Of a stretch of DNA of 50,848 nucleotides, positions 1 to 8,608 are shown one piece after another. The notes beneath the pieces were generated by a model that was given only the letters and a program-made list of their open reading frames with translations, did not search any database and had not been told where the DNA came from. The DNA is from Deltaproteobacteria bacterium (GTDB lineage: Bacteria > Desulfobacterota > Desulfuromonadia > Desulfuromonadales > Geopsychrobacteraceae): positions 1-50,848 of the forward strand of contig JAGYPB010000016.1 of assembly GCA_018399135.1 (NCBI GenBank), written 5' to 3'. The position numbers and the translations under genes were made by a program. Each line of letters starts with the position of its first letter. Within the stretch, counting starts at the first letter, position 1.

Positions 1-1
1 A

Positions 2-97
2 AATGATGGTTGGGGCGAGACACCAGCCCAACCACAGAAAAAGATTGCCGCCAAACAACCCATCGCTCTGGATGATGATGAATTTGGCAAGTACTAG
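2..97 (+). CDS. 3' end of an unidentified upstream gene (partial)
   Basis: One frame is open from the left edge to a TAG stop at 95-97, giving about 31 residues ending in an acidic stretch and an aromatic terminus (LDDDEFGKY). An Ala/Pro/Gln/Lys-rich linker followed by an acidic tail with a terminal aromatic residue resembles the C-termini of methyl-accepting chemotaxis proteins, where a flexible tether carries a short adaptation-enzyme docking peptide. That match is only a resemblance, because no domain is visible in the fragment. It points in the same direction as the signalling genes that follow. Confidence 0.45.
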   Translation, partial: NDGWGETPAQPQKKIAAKQPIALDDDEFGKY

Positions 98-136
98 CTG
101 ATTGCCTGGCGACTGCAAGTCGCAAAGCAAAAGCCT

Positions 137-158
137 CCTCTCCCATTGGTGGGAGAGG
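137..158. repeat. Perfect palindromic hairpin (REP-like)
   Basis: The arms CCTCTCCCA and TGGGAGAGG form a perfect 9-bp stem around a TTGG loop, followed by a G-rich tract up to about 170. No T-run follows, so it is not a classical terminator. C/T-rich palindromes of this kind are common as dispersed extragenic repeats. It lies between the upstream gene end and the REC-GGDEF-EAL gene. Confidence 0.5.
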
Positions 159-225
159 GGCCGGGAGGGGTCATATTCTGACAATGTGAACTGTCAACCG
201 CCCAAAGCCACTCAGGTGAGGAATT

Positions 226-2316
226 ATGAGCCAGCGTAAAACCCGGATATTGATTGTTGAGGATGAGCCGGCTCACGCCCAGGTGTTACAACGCAATTTG
301 CTTGCAAGCGATACCGTCACGGTTGAGCTGGTGATATCCATTGCTCAGTACGTTGAGGCCATCTCGGTTCTGTCTCCGGACATTGTTCTGCTGGATCTGA
401 ATCTGCCGGACGGCTCCGCCATTGAATTGCTCAACAACGTTGAGATTGAATGGCCGGTTCTGATCATGACCGCTCAAGGTAATGAAGAACTGGCTGTTGC
501 GGCCCTGAAGGCCGGAGCTCTTGATTATATCGTCAAAAGCCCTGAATCCTTTGCGGCGATACCGCGGATCGTCGAACGTTCCTTGCGTGAGTGGAATATC
601 CTGCAAGAGCGCCAACAGGCCGAAGAACAGGCTGAGGGGGCCCGTCGTGAATGGGAAACAACCTTTAACGCCATGAGTGACGTGGTGACTATTCATGACC
701 GTCAGATGCGCATTGTGCGCGCGAATAAAGCAGCCTACCAGTTAACCTGTGCGTTACCCGGAACATTGATCGGTGAGCGCTGTTGCGAAGCATTGTGGAC
801 AGAATCGGCTGTCTGCGTTGAGTGCTCCCGGGCCAAAGCCATCCGGAATGGAACCCCTTATTCAGAGACAGTTACCCATCGGCGCTCCGGCAAGGTCTTT
901 GAAATTACCACAACACCCTTTCCAGCTGACAGCGAAGAAGATTATTACATCCAAATTGCCAAGGATGTGACCACACGGATAGAATATGAAAAACAACTGC
1001 AACATCAGGCCACCCACGATCACCTGACCGGACTGGCCAATCGCATGATGTTGGAAGATCGACTCGGTCAGGCCATCAAACAGGCGCAGCGTAGCAATCG
1101 CCTGGTGGCGATCCTGTTGCTCGATCTGGATCGCTTCAAGAATGTGAATGACGGTTACGGCCATGCCACCGGGGATGAACTGCTATGCCTTGTTGCGGCC
1201 CGCCTGAAATTAGCCGTGCGCCAGACAGACACGGTAGCTCGACTGGGCGGTGATGAATTTGTTGTCATGTTGACCAATGTTGCTGATCTCGAAACCGTGC
1301 AGACGATAACAGCAGCTATCCTGAAATCCCTGGCGAAACCCTACCAGATCAGAGGGCGAAATTTTAACCTGACCGCCAGTGTCGGTGGCAGTATCTACCC
1401 CCATGACGGCAGTGAGGGTCCTAACCTGATCCGCAATGCCGACATTGCCATGTATCAGTCAAAAAAACAGGGGAACCATTTTTCGTATTACTCAGAAGCA
1501 ATGAACCGTCATGTTGTCGCCTCGCTGGAAATGGAGAACGATTTGCATCAGGCCCTCGCCTTTGACGAGCTGTGTTTGCACTATCAACCCAAAGTTGATC
1601 TGACAACCGGCCGCATTGCCGGCTGTGAAGCTCTGCTGCGCTGGAACCATCCGCGACAAGGGATGGTATCGCCCGGCATGTTTATTCCTCTGGCTGAGCA
1701 GACCGGTCTGATTGTTCCTATTGGGGCCTGGGTGCTGAAAGAAGCGTGCCGTCAGAGTGTGGCCTGGCAGGCGCAAGGACTGCCACCGATTCCGATGGCC
1801 GTCAACCTGTCAGCCCGGCAGTTCCGCCAGGGCGATCTGGCGGCTACGGTCAGGACGGAACTGCAGCGCCACAGGCTGGATCCCGGCATGCTTGAACTGG
1901 AACTGACCGAGAGCATGATCATGGAACATGCCGATCGTGCCAGCAGTATCCTGCATGAACTTAAACATCTTGGGGTCTCCCTAAGCCTGGATGATTTTGG
2001 TACCGGCTACTCCAGTCTCAATTACCTGCGCCGTTTTCCGGTTGACTGTCTGAAAATAGATCAATCCTTTATCTGTGATGTAACAACTGACCCGTCCGGA
2101 GCGTCGGTTGTTACCAGTATTATCGACATCGCCCACAACCTCCAATTGACGGCGATTGCCGAAGGGGTGGAAACCCGGGATCAACTGGACTTTCTTGTGG
2201 CTAACCAATGTGATGCCATGCAGGGATATCTCTTCAGCAAACCCCTGCCGGCAGCACAGTTTTCCCAGCTGTTGAGAGAAGGCGTCTGTTTAAATGACCT
2301 GTTATACGTAACCTAG
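226..2316 (+). CDS. Response regulator with PAS, GGDEF and EAL domains (c-di-GMP turnover)
   Basis: A 696-residue cytoplasmic protein with no membrane segment. An N-terminal receiver domain (about 5-120) has the acidic pair near residues 12-13 and a probable phospho-acceptor D57. A PAS domain follows (about 140-255), then a GGDEF domain with an intact GGDEF motif at 341-345 and a possible inhibitory RxxD site (RQTD, 332-335) five residues upstream. The EAL domain has EALLRW (EAL at 468-470), NLSARQF, ELTES, DDFGTGYSSL and KIDQSFI, so its metal- and substrate-binding motifs are present. The protein could both make and degrade cyclic di-GMP under phosphorelay control. The ATG is preceded by GTGAGGA. 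Its place ahead of four sensor kinases suggests one of them phosphorylates it. Confidence 0.93.
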   Translation: MSQRKTRILIVEDEPAHAQVLQRNLLASDTVTVELVISIAQYVEAISVLSPDIVLLDLNLPDGSAIELLNNVEIEWPVLIMTAQGNEELAVAALKAGALDYIVKSPESFAAIPRIVERSLREWNILQERQQAEEQAEGARREWETTFNAMSDVVTIHDRQMRIVRANKAAYQLTCALPGTLIGERCCEALWTESAVCVECSRAKAIRNGTPYSETVTHRRSGKVFEITTTPFPADSEEDYYIQIAKDVTTRIEYEKQLQHQATHDHLTGLANRMMLEDRLGQAIKQAQRSNRLVAILLLDLDRFKNVNDGYGHATGDELLCLVAARLKLAVRQTDTVARLGGDEFVVMLTNVADLETVQTITAAILKSLAKPYQIRGRNFNLTASVGGSIYPHDGSEGPNLIRNADIAMYQSKKQGNHFSYYSEAMNRHVVASLEMENDLHQALAFDELCLHYQPKVDLTTGRIAGCEALLRWNHPRQGMVSPGMFIPLAEQTGLIVPIGAWVLKEACRQSVAWQAQGLPPIPMAVNLSARQFRQGDLAATVRTELQRHRLDPGMLELELTESMIMEHADRASSILHELKHLGVSLSLDDFGTGYSSLNYLRRFPVDCLKIDQSFICDVTTDPSGASVVTSIIDIAHNLQLTAIAEGVETRDQLDFLVANQCDAMQGYLFSKPLPAAQFSQLLREGVCLNDLLYVT

Positions 2317-2500
2317 AACAGAGAAACAGCTTCGTTCCGGGAAAAATATCGCGGGTCATCTTCTGACGACTGGACAATAATAGATAAAGCCGCCCCTTGT
2401 ATGGGGTGCTGAATGTACGGAATGTACTGAATCGTTACACATCCTTTTGCGTCACTGCGTTGCTTGCAGCAGGCACTATTGTTAATGGCAGGAATTTCTC

Positions 2501-4675
2501 ATGAAATGTTCTCTTTGGCCGGATTCGATCAAAACCAGGGTTACCTTGAGTGCCCTGGGGGTTTTTCTGGTGAGCTTGTGGATACTGGCGTTTTTGACCA
2601 CACGCATCCTGGAGCGGGACATCAGCCAACTGGTCGCAGATGCCCAGGCTTCTGCGACCAATCAAATGGCCTTGCTGATCGACAGAGAACTGCACAGCCG
2701 GTTAGCGGCGCTCGAGCACAAAGCTGCCCTGATTAGCAGCGATCTGATGGCGGATTCTGCCGCCCTGCAGAATTCTCTTGACCAGCGCACGTTGCTGAAA
2801 AGCTTTTTCAATGTCAGTGTCCTGGCAGTTAACCGCGAGGGCATCGGCATTGCCGATTCCCCATATCTGCAGGAACGGATCGGTATCAATTACCGTGAAC
2901 GGGTCGATGCTTTTGCTGTTGCGCTGGATGAAGGGCAAGCCAGTATTGGCAGTCCGTTGAGGGGTTTATCTACCGGCCAACCCCTGATTCCTCTGGCGGT
3001 ACCCATTCGTAACCATGCCGGAGAAGTAATCGGTGCCTTGGGTGGGGCGATTGATCTGAGCAAGCCGAATTTTTTTGATGATCTCACTGCTCAGGCCTAT
3101 GGGCGCACCGGCTACTATTCGGTGATCTCCAAAAGTCGAAGGATGGTCGTCACCTCATCCAATCCGGATCTGATTATGGCTGAGCTGCCACCGCCTGGAG
3201 TAAGCCTGGCCCTGGATCGTGCGATCCGGGGAGAAGAAGGAAGTGAACGTTATACTACGACGCAAGGTATCGACTCATTGGCGACAGTCCGGAGTCTGGA
3301 AGTCACTGACTGGTTTATCGCGACAATAACACCGATCAGCGAGGCTTATCTGCCGATCAGGGACATGCAGCGGCGTATGACTCTGATTACCCTGGTTGTC
3401 ACTGTGCTGGTGGGCAGCATCGTCTGGTGGATTTTACAGCGTCAGTTAAAGCCATTGCTTTCCACCGTTGATGTTCTGGAACAGATGACACAACAGGATC
3501 AGACCTGGACAAACCTCCCCTTGACAGGAGGTAACGAGATCAACAGACTGATTGGTTCATTTAACCGCCTGTTGCATGTTGTGATCGAGCGGGAACAAGA
3601 AAATAAACGCTTTAAAACCATGGCAGATAATGCTGTTTATGGCAGGGCCATGGCTGACATGGAAGGGAATCTGGTCTATATCAACCGGTTTTTTGCAGAA
3701 ATTCACGGCTATACTCCTGCTGAGCTGCTTGGTAAGAATCTGTCGATATTTCATACATCAAGCCAGCTTGAACATGTCGATAATCTGGTCAGCCAATTAC
3801 GCCAGGATGGCTACTTTTCTCCCTCCGAGGTTTGGCACGTCCATCGTCATGGGACGGAATTCCCCATGCTGATGAGTGCGATTACGCTCAAGGATGATGA
3901 TGGCAATCCCCAATATCTGACAACATCAGCGGTGGATATCACAGATCAAAAGCGGGTTCAATTGGCGCTGGAGTTAAAAAACACAGAGCTGGAACAGTTC
4001 GTGTACGGTGTTTCCCACGATTTAAAAAGCCCGCTGGTGACAGTAAGGGTATTTGTGAGCATCTTGAAGCAGGATCTGCTGAAGGGTCATTATCAACAAA
4101 TTAACGACGATCTGAACTATATCGACAAGGCTGCGGACAAGATAGGGCAGCTCCTCGATGCCCTGCTCCAATATTCGCGCATCGGCAGATCCGATGCCCC
4201 CGCTCAACCCTTGTCGGCGGAACAATCACTTCAGGACTGTTTAGCTGCTCTGGCAGGTATCTTACCCCAACATCAAGTTCAGGTGTTGACCAGTGAATTG
4301 CCACAGCTGTTATATGGTGATCCCCTGCATTTTGGACAGATCTGGCAGAACCTGATCGAAAACGCTGTTAAGTATCGGGGCGATCAACTGCATCCCCGCA
4401 TTGAGATCGGGGCAAGGCATGAAGGGCCAGATGTTGTTTTTTATGTCCGCGACAACGGGATGGGGATAGCGCCTGAACACAGGGAACGCATCTTTAATCT
4501 GTTCTCCCAACTCAACCCGGAAAGTGACGGCAGTGGTCTGGGGCTGGCCCTGGTGAAAAAGATCGTTACCAACTATCAGGGGCGCATCTGGGTTGAATCG
4601 GAAGGGGCAGGAAAGGGCAGCTGTTTTATGTTGACCCTGCCAGGGGCATTGATTCATGTTAAGGAGGCCACCTGA
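2501..4675 (+). CDS. Membrane sensor histidine kinase (Cache-HAMP-PAS-HisKA-HATPase)
   Basis: A 724-residue kinase. TM1 lies at about 10-33 and TM2 at about 292-312, with an extracytoplasmic segment of about 260 residues between them that has the look of a double-Cache sensor. HAMP, one PAS domain (about 372-480), HisKA (SHDLKSP, phospho-acceptor H506) and a HATPase domain with the N box (NLIENAVKYRG) and G boxes (DNGMGIAP, GSGLGLAL) follow. There is no C-terminal receiver, so the partner regulator must be separate. The chosen ATG has AGGA about 8 bases upstream. The HATPase-coding DNA (4265-4476) is identical to that of the next gene, while the HisKA parts have diverged. Confidence 0.92.
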   Translation: MKCSLWPDSIKTRVTLSALGVFLVSLWILAFLTTRILERDISQLVADAQASATNQMALLIDRELHSRLAALEHKAALISSDLMADSAALQNSLDQRTLLKSFFNVSVLAVNREGIGIADSPYLQERIGINYRERVDAFAVALDEGQASIGSPLRGLSTGQPLIPLAVPIRNHAGEVIGALGGAIDLSKPNFFDDLTAQAYGRTGYYSVISKSRRMVVTSSNPDLIMAELPPPGVSLALDRAIRGEEGSERYTTTQGIDSLATVRSLEVTDWFIATITPISEAYLPIRDMQRRMTLITLVVTVLVGSIVWWILQRQLKPLLSTVDVLEQMTQQDQTWTNLPLTGGNEINRLIGSFNRLLHVVIEREQENKRFKTMADNAVYGRAMADMEGNLVYINRFFAEIHGYTPAELLGKNLSIFHTSSQLEHVDNLVSQLRQDGYFSPSEVWHVHRHGTEFPMLMSAITLKDDDGNPQYLTTSAVDITDQKRVQLALELKNTELEQFVYGVSHDLKSPLVTVRVFVSILKQDLLKGHYQQINDDLNYIDKAADKIGQLLDALLQYSRIGRSDAPAQPLSAEQSLQDCLAALAGILPQHQVQVLTSELPQLLYGDPLHFGQIWQNLIENAVKYRGDQLHPRIEIGARHEGPDVVFYVRDNGMGIAPEHRERIFNLFSQLNPESDGSGLGLALVKKIVTNYQGRIWVESEGAGKGSCFMLTLPGALIHVKEAT
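4265..4476 (+). repeat. 212-bp direct repeat, copy A (HATPase coding)
   Basis: This stretch is identical, base for base, to 7098-7309 (offset 2833). Similarity remains high to about 4630, with scattered differences beginning at 4477. Upstream of 4265 similarity falls off quickly into the diverged HisKA regions. It codes for the first part of the HATPase domain of the membrane kinase. Confidence 0.95.
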
Positions 4676-4790
4676 CATATGAAAAATCAGGGTCATATTG
4701 CTTGAAACCTGTTCCCGGACCAGTTTTGCTGATACAGTGCTCTGTGTCGCGAGCATCGGTCACAGAATCAGATCAACAGGAGGGAATGCT

Positions 4791-7505
4791 ATGAGCAACA
4801 AGCAAGAAAACTCCGAAAATCTGCCTATTTCCTCCTCTCCGCAGTATCGCCAGCACGATATCCTTCCACATGAGTCAGTACAATTTCTCAAATCTGTCAT
4901 AGATGGTCTGTCTGATAATATCGCAGTTCTCAACGATCAGGGTGATATTCTCCTTACCAATGAGTCGTACCGCATTTTCGCAGCAAAGAACGGGTTAGAT
5001 CCAAACAATTTTTGCAGGAGCACCAACTACCTCTCGGTCTGTGAAGCCGCAGCGGGTGAAGATGCTGCAGAAGCAAGACTCTTTGCAAAGGGAATTCGTG
5101 AGGTCATTGCCGGCAAAAGTCAGTTATTTGAACGGGAGTATTCCTGTCATGCGCCCGATAAGAAACGGTGGTTCATCGGACGTGTTTCGCCCTTTACCTT
5201 TCAAGGTCGTTTGCAGGTCATCGTCGCTCACACAGATATCACTGCGCTCAAACAGGTGGAAGCCGCTTTACGAAAGAACCAGAATTTGCTTAACACTACC
5301 CAGCGATTGAGCCGGATCGGTGGCTGGGAGTGGCATATCGACACCCAAACCATGTATTGGACAGAAGAAACGTATCGGATCCATGGTTTTATGCCTGGGG
5401 AAATAGATCCGGACGCTCTGGGACACATCAACATAAGCGTGGCATGTTATGAACCGGATGCCCGATCAATTATCATGGATGCCTTTCAACGTTGTGTGGC
5501 GCAAGGGGAACCCTATGATCTGGAACTACCTTTCACAAACGTAAAGGGAGCCAAATTTTGGGTTCGCACCATCGCACATCCGGTGATTGAAAACGGAAAG
5601 GTTGTCAGGGTCATCGGCAACATTGTCGATATCACCGAGCGCAAACGGCGGGACAACGAATTGCGGGTTGCGCGGGAACTCTCTGAATGCATTATTGAGG
5701 ATAGTCCGGTTGCCATCACCATAGTGAGCCGCGATGGCAAGATTGTTTTTGCTAATCGTCACGCCGAACAACTTTTCGGTCTGGAAAAATCTACTATTGG
5801 AACCCTCTGCTACAATGACCCAGAGTGGCAGATCAGTGATATTGACGGATCACCCTTTGTCGATAAGCGCTTACCCTTTCATCAGGTGGTGGCGACCGGG
5901 CAGCCAGTTTATGACATCCAGCACGCCATTACCCCGCCGGATGCACCCCGGAAAATCCTCAGTATCAATGCAGCACCCCTCCACGATGAACAAGGTCGAA
6001 TCGACCGGGTTGTATGTTCGATCCAGGATATCACCGAACGCCGGCAGGCGGTGGAGCATTTACAGAAGTACCAACAAATTATCTCTTCGACCTCAGAAGG
6101 CATTTCCCTTCTGGATAAAAATTATTGTTACGTGATTATCAATAAAGCCTACGAGACATTTTCCGGAAAGAAACAGGGGGAATTGATCGGGCACAGCATT
6201 GCGGAATACCTGGGAGAAACCGTTTTTCTAGAACATGTCAAACCTCAATTTGATCGCTGTTTAAAAGGAGAAACTATCAGCTATCAGGATTGGTTTGAAT
6301 ATCCCGCTCTGGGCAGGCGTTTTGTTGAAGTGATGTATTTTCCGTATATCGACGCAAAGGGAGAGATTGCCGGGGTAGTGGCCAGTACGCGAGATATCAC
6401 CGAGCGCAAACAGGCGCAAGAGGCCCTGCGTGAGAAGGAACGGCTGATCAGCAGTGTCTTCCGCAGTGCTCCGGCCGGTATTGGCCTTGTCGCTGATCGG
6501 GTGTTGAAGGCAGTTAACAGCAGACTGTGTGAAATGACAGGGTACAAAGAACAGGAGCTGGTCAATCAGAGTGCCCGGAAACTTTATCCTGATGATGAGA
6601 GTTTTGAATATGTCGGTCGGGAGAAATATGCCCAGATAGCAGATCGGGGAACGGGGGATGTGGAAACACAATGGCTAAGAAAAGACGGAACGATTATTGA
6701 TGTTCTGCTCAGTTCGACACCGATCAACCTGAATAACTGGTCCGAAGGGGTGACTTTTACCGCCCTGGATATGACCGAGCGGAAAAGGGTGGAAAAGTCT
6801 TTACAACAAAAAAACCAGGAGATAGAGCAATTTGTCTACATCGTTTCCCATGACCTGAAAAGTCCCCTGATTACGGTGCGAACGTTCATTGACATTCTTC
6901 GAAAGGATTTGCTTGAAGTTAACCGGCAGAGCATTGACGAAGACATCAACTTTATTGACAAAGCCGCCGACAAGATGAATTTGCTCCTTGAAGCCCTGCT
7001 GAAATATTCACGTATCGGCAGAAAGGAGGTTCCACCCCAAACGCTGTCAGTCAGCCGTCAGGTGGAACAGTGTCTAATCGCTCTGGGGGGTATCCTGCCC
7101 CAACATCAAGTTCAGGTGTTGACCAGTGAATTGCCACAGCTGTTATATGGTGATCCCCTGCATTTTGGACAGATCTGGCAGAACCTGATCGAAAACGCTG
7201 TTAAGTATCGGGGCGATCAACTGCATCCCCGCATTGAGATCGGGGCAAGGCATGAAGGGCCAGATGTTGTTTTTTATGTCCGCGACAACGGGATGGGGAT
7301 AGCGCCTGAGCACAGGGAACGCATCTTCAATCTGTTCTCCCAACTCAACCCGAACAGTGACGGCAGTGGTCTGGGGCTGGCCCTGGTGAAAAAGATTGTT
7401 ACCAACTACCAGGGGCGCATCTGGGTTGAATCGGAAGGGGCAGGTAAGGGCAGCTGTTTTTATTTTACGCTGCCGGGGGCTGTAGTCAATCAGGATCCGG
7501 GGTGA
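4791..7505 (+). CDS. Soluble multi-PAS sensor histidine kinase
   Basis: A 904-residue kinase. The ATG at 4791 is preceded by a strong CAGGAGGG at the right distance, so I prefer it to upstream in-frame starts near 4698. No membrane segment is visible. Four or five PAS/PAC modules in series take up about 660 residues; several end in the linker motif D(I/M)TERK/R that joins PAC domains. HisKA has SHDLKSP with H687, followed by a HATPase domain nearly identical to that of the preceding kinase. No receiver domain is attached. The many PAS modules suggest sensing of intracellular redox or ligand cues. It follows the previous kinase by about 115 bases and may be co-transcribed. Confidence 0.92.
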   Translation: MSNKQENSENLPISSSPQYRQHDILPHESVQFLKSVIDGLSDNIAVLNDQGDILLTNESYRIFAAKNGLDPNNFCRSTNYLSVCEAAAGEDAAEARLFAKGIREVIAGKSQLFEREYSCHAPDKKRWFIGRVSPFTFQGRLQVIVAHTDITALKQVEAALRKNQNLLNTTQRLSRIGGWEWHIDTQTMYWTEETYRIHGFMPGEIDPDALGHINISVACYEPDARSIIMDAFQRCVAQGEPYDLELPFTNVKGAKFWVRTIAHPVIENGKVVRVIGNIVDITERKRRDNELRVARELSECIIEDSPVAITIVSRDGKIVFANRHAEQLFGLEKSTIGTLCYNDPEWQISDIDGSPFVDKRLPFHQVVATGQPVYDIQHAITPPDAPRKILSINAAPLHDEQGRIDRVVCSIQDITERRQAVEHLQKYQQIISSTSEGISLLDKNYCYVIINKAYETFSGKKQGELIGHSIAEYLGETVFLEHVKPQFDRCLKGETISYQDWFEYPALGRRFVEVMYFPYIDAKGEIAGVVASTRDITERKQAQEALREKERLISSVFRSAPAGIGLVADRVLKAVNSRLCEMTGYKEQELVNQSARKLYPDDESFEYVGREKYAQIADRGTGDVETQWLRKDGTIIDVLLSSTPINLNNWSEGVTFTALDMTERKRVEKSLQQKNQEIEQFVYIVSHDLKSPLITVRTFIDILRKDLLEVNRQSIDEDINFIDKAADKMNLLLEALLKYSRIGRKEVPPQTLSVSRQVEQCLIALGGILPQHQVQVLTSELPQLLYGDPLHFGQIWQNLIENAVKYRGDQLHPRIEIGARHEGPDVVFYVRDNGMGIAPEHRERIFNLFSQLNPNSDGSGLGLALVKKIVTNYQGRIWVESEGAGKGSCFYFTLPGAVVNQDPG
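7098..7309 (+). repeat. 212-bp direct repeat, copy B (HATPase coding)
   Basis: Perfect copy of 4265-4476 inside the second kinase. Synonymous and non-synonymous differences reappear from 7310 on. Identity of silent positions over 212 bp next to strongly diverged flanks indicates recent gene conversion or segmental duplication. Confidence 0.95.
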
Positions 7506-7716
7506 TAACTGGTGAAAAAGCAAAATCCCGTTGTACACTCTGGCCAATGTGGCCAAAACCGATGAATTGTTAAAGGATATTTTTCTCTAGACCTTTTTTA
7601 CCCTTTCATTTCAGATAAAATTAATATAATCTTATCTGCTGATCGTCCACATCTTGATCTGGTTGACTGAGTTGTGAGTTTTACCGCTGACCTTTGATTG
7701 ACGTCTGGTGATCTAA

Positions 7717-8608
7717 TGCAAACACAGAATTCCCTCGTCTACTCCCCGCTGGATTCTGACAGCAATGGTGGTTCTGGTTCTGTTGTTGGTCAGCGCCGGG
7801 GTCTGGTTTTATCAGAGCCAGAAACAAGCCATGCGTCAGGTGATGATCGGGATCTTCTGCTGTGGCCCAGCTCAAGGTGGATCAGTTGGTGTCTTGGCGT
7901 GCGGAGCGACTCGGCAATGCTGAACTGATCATCAGCAGTAAGCCTTTGCTGCGTTCGATTGCCAGCTTCCTTACCCTCCCAGGAACAAAGCCGTGAATTT
8001 ATCCGGTCACGTTTTACGAGCTTCCAGGCAAATCATCATTATCAGGATGTCGTCTCCTTGACTCAGCCGGTTCGATTCGATTAACCATGGCCGGGCGCGA
8101 CAGGGTGCTGTCCAACTGTTGCGTTGATATGCTTTATAACGCCCTGGCACAACGGCGTCCGCTGTTCACCCATATCTATCCAGATCCTATGACTGATGAG
8201 CCCTATCTGACAGTGGTTGCGCCCTTTACTCCGATACCAGCCGAGACCATGGGCGCGGTTTTGTTGATCAGCGATATGCGCGAGCAGCTTTCTCCATCAT
8301 TGGGTGGCCGCTTCCGAGTGACACCGCTGAAGCCTATATCGTGAGCGCGACGGGGATGAGGTGCAGGTGCTGAGTGATGTGCGCTATCGTGATAATGCGC
8401 CCATGAATCTACGTATTCCCCTGCAAAAACCAATGATCCGGCAGTAGCGGCGGTACTTAGTCATCAGGGTATTTTTTGAGGGAAAGGACTACCGCGGCGT
8501 GCATGTAGTCGCGTCAGTGTTACGGTGCCTGATTCCCTGGTTTATTGTGTTAAAAAAGATGGTGGAAATTTTGCCGAATGGCCATTCGCGCGCTGATGAT
8601 CCAGTGGG
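7717..8608 (+). pseudogene. Frameshifted 5' part of a sensor histidine kinase
   Basis: Starting from ATG 7717 the expected N-terminus of the kinase at 8609-10624 can be followed only by changing frame several times. Recognisable pieces are a membrane segment (WILTAMVVLVLLLVSAGVWF), a sensor-domain start (VAQLKVDQLVSWRAERLG), a middle part in the 8087-8344 frame (PYLTVVAPFTPIPAETMGAV) and a last part leading into a second membrane helix (LLILSISAMGLLLWQRER) at about 8609. This is the usual TM-sensor-TM layout of such kinases. The pieces are collinear and well preserved between breaks, so several single-base indels explain the pattern. Either the gene is inactivated at its 5' end or the sequence here contains errors. 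Confidence 0.75.
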
